From contig JAAFHH010000134.1 in the NCBI GenBank assembly GCA_013297545.1, forward strand, positions 1 through 7,607: a stretch of DNA of 7,607 bases, given 5' to 3'. Position 1 is the first letter of the stretch. Every line of letters starts with the position of its first letter. The notes under the pieces are model-generated. The model had not been told where the DNA came from. It ran no database searches and was given only the letters and a program-made list of their open reading frames with translations. The translations under genes and the position numbers were made by a program. This DNA comes from Alphaproteobacteria bacterium. Lineage in GTDB: Bacteria; Pseudomonadota; Alphaproteobacteria; Elsterales; Elsteraceae. Shown piece by piece: positions 6,502 to 7,607 of this stretch.

Positions 6502-7607
6502 TCAGGTGAACAGGTGCGGCACGAAGCGGGCGGTGTCGTCGGTGATCGGGCTTGTGCCTTCGCGCACGCCAAGGCCGCAGGCCGTGTCTCCGACGATCCA
6601 AGCCCCGAGCACCGGGTAGTTGCCGTAAAGACCGGGCAAGGGTGCAGCGGCCTGCCAGACGAACGGCCCGTCATAGAACGGGCCGGGGGTGTTGATCGGG
6701 GCGGAGCCCAGCCGTTCGAGCGTGATGTTGCTGCCCTCCCGCCCCCAGATCGGCTTCTTGACGGCTGGGCCTTGGATGGCCGAGCGCTCAAAGCTCGCGG
6801 GCAACAGGGCTGGGTGCTCGGGGTAGCGCCGCCAGAGTTCAACCAGGATCGCTTTGGAGGTGATCAAGAGCTTCCAGGCCGGTTCGATCATCCGCGGCGC
6901 TTTCGGGGCGAGGTGGTGGCCAAAATCCTCCGCCAGCAGCCATTCCCAGGGGTAGAGCTTGAAAAGGGTGGTGATGGGCTTGTCCCAGACATCGACGAAG
7001 CCAGCGTCGTCATTCCAGCCGATGCGGCTGATCGCGATCTCTTGGGCGGTGAGGCCGGCTTGTAGGGCTGTGTCCTTGAGGTAGGTAATCGTCCCCAAGT
7101 CCTCCGGGCTACTGTCAACGGCGGCGAAGGTCAAGGTTGCCGTGGGCAGATCCAGCACGCGCCATCGATCAATCAGGCGTTCGTGGATCGAGTTGAACTG
7201 ATCGGCGCTGTGGACCAAGCGCTGGCCTTCCGACTCCAGCCAATCCCACTGCACGACGGCTGCTTCGAACAGGGCGGTGGGCGTATCCGCGTTGTATTCC
7301 AGCAGTTTCGGCGTGCCCGCGCCGCGGTAGCTGAAGTCGAAGCGGCCGTAGAGGCTGTTCTCCGCGCTCTGCCAACTCGCCTCGATCAGCGGGATGGCCG
7401 CGGGCGGCACGCACAGGCGCTGGTAGTCGCCGCGGCGCACGACATCGTCGACCACCTGCAGGCAGAGCTCGTGCAGCTCGCCGGCGGTCGCTTCGATCAG
7501 ATCGATCTCAAGGGCCGTGAAGTGATAGTAGGCGCCCTCGTCCCAATAGGGGGTACCGCGGTGGCTGTGGAACTCGAAGCCGAGCGCCTCGACGCGGGCC
7601 TGCCAGT
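6502..7607 (-). CDS. Glutathionylspermidine-synthase-family ATP-grasp ligase (YgiC/YjfC-like), 5' end beyond the right edge
   Basis: The frame is open from the window edge, giving 367 visible residues; full-length YgiC/YjfC proteins have about 386, so only some 10-20 are missing. A GTG at 7455 is internal, since homology (WQARVEALGFEFHSH, then GTPYWDEGAYY) continues upstream of it. Within the visible part are the family blocks PKLLEYNADTPT (99-110), EPAWK (241-245), KKPIWGREGSN (283-293) and a C-terminal TDDTARFVPHLF. These match the C-terminal ATP-grasp synthetase domain of GspS (PF03738). No cysteine amidase (CHAP) domain is visible, unlike the bifunctional E. coli GspS. The enzyme should activate a carboxylate with ATP and join it to an amine; glutathione and spermidine need not be the substrates in this subgroup. 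It is followed directly by DUF350, as in yjf-type loci. Confidence 0.93.
   Translation of the reverse strand, partial: WQARVEALGFEFHSHRGTPYWDEGAYYHFTALEIDLIEATAGELHELCLQVVDDVVRRGDYQRLCVPPAAIPLIEASWQSAENSLYGRFDFSYRGAGTPKLLEYNADTPTALFEAAVVQWDWLESEGQRLVHSADQFNSIHERLIDRWRVLDLPTATLTFAAVDSSPEDLGTITYLKDTALQAGLTAQEIAISRIGWNDDAGFVDVWDKPITTLFKLYPWEWLLAEDFGHHLAPKAPRMIEPAWKLLITSKAILVELWRRYPEHPALLPASFERSAIQGPAVKKPIWGREGSNITLERLGSAPINTPGPFYDGPFVWQAAAPLPGLYGNYPVLGAWIVGDTACGLGVREGTSPITDDTARFVPHLFT

Overview
The window is gene-dense, GC-rich DNA with strong G/C bias at third codon positions, GTG starts, ATGA stop-start overlaps and a PAS_5-type protein. Together these suggest a GC-rich alphaproteobacterium. 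No rRNA or housekeeping marker allows a finer placement, so that is an inference. There is no integrase, insertion sequence, CRISPR array or phage gene, and the window reads as chromosomal. All genes are on the minus strand except one small orphan.

Reading along minus-strand transcription from the right edge: (1) 7607-6097 holds a GSP_synth/YjfC-like ATP-grasp ligase, cut at its N-terminus by the window edge, then a DUF350 membrane protein 12 bp behind it. This pair resembles the E. coli yjfL/yjfC neighbourhood. (2) 6080-5457 holds a likely tRNA promoter, a complete tRNA-Ile(GAT) with encoded CCA outside any rRNA operon, and a PAS_5-domain protein starting 56 nt after the tRNA. (3) 5155-5460 is the only plus-strand gene, an unrecognised lysine-rich protein of about 101 residues whose stop codon overlaps that of the PAS gene. 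(4) 4962-5154 is the divergent intergenic region. (5) 4961-1 is a compact run of five genes: PA0069-family radical SAM protein, class I photolyase, FAD-dependent amine-oxidase-like oxidoreductase, DUF1365 protein, and the N-terminal part of a cyclopropane-fatty-acid-synthase-family methyltransferase, cut by the left edge.

The five-gene run is the most coherent block. Photolyase repairs UV-induced pyrimidine dimers in DNA. The FAD enzyme, DUF1365 and CFA-type methyltransferase belong to the families that act on unsaturated phospholipid acyl chains in the singlet-oxygen response and in furan fatty acid synthesis in Rhodobacter sphaeroides. The cluster therefore looks like a combined light/photo-oxidative damage operon for DNA and membrane. 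The ligase/DUF350 pair and the orphan protein are the parts with the least settled function.
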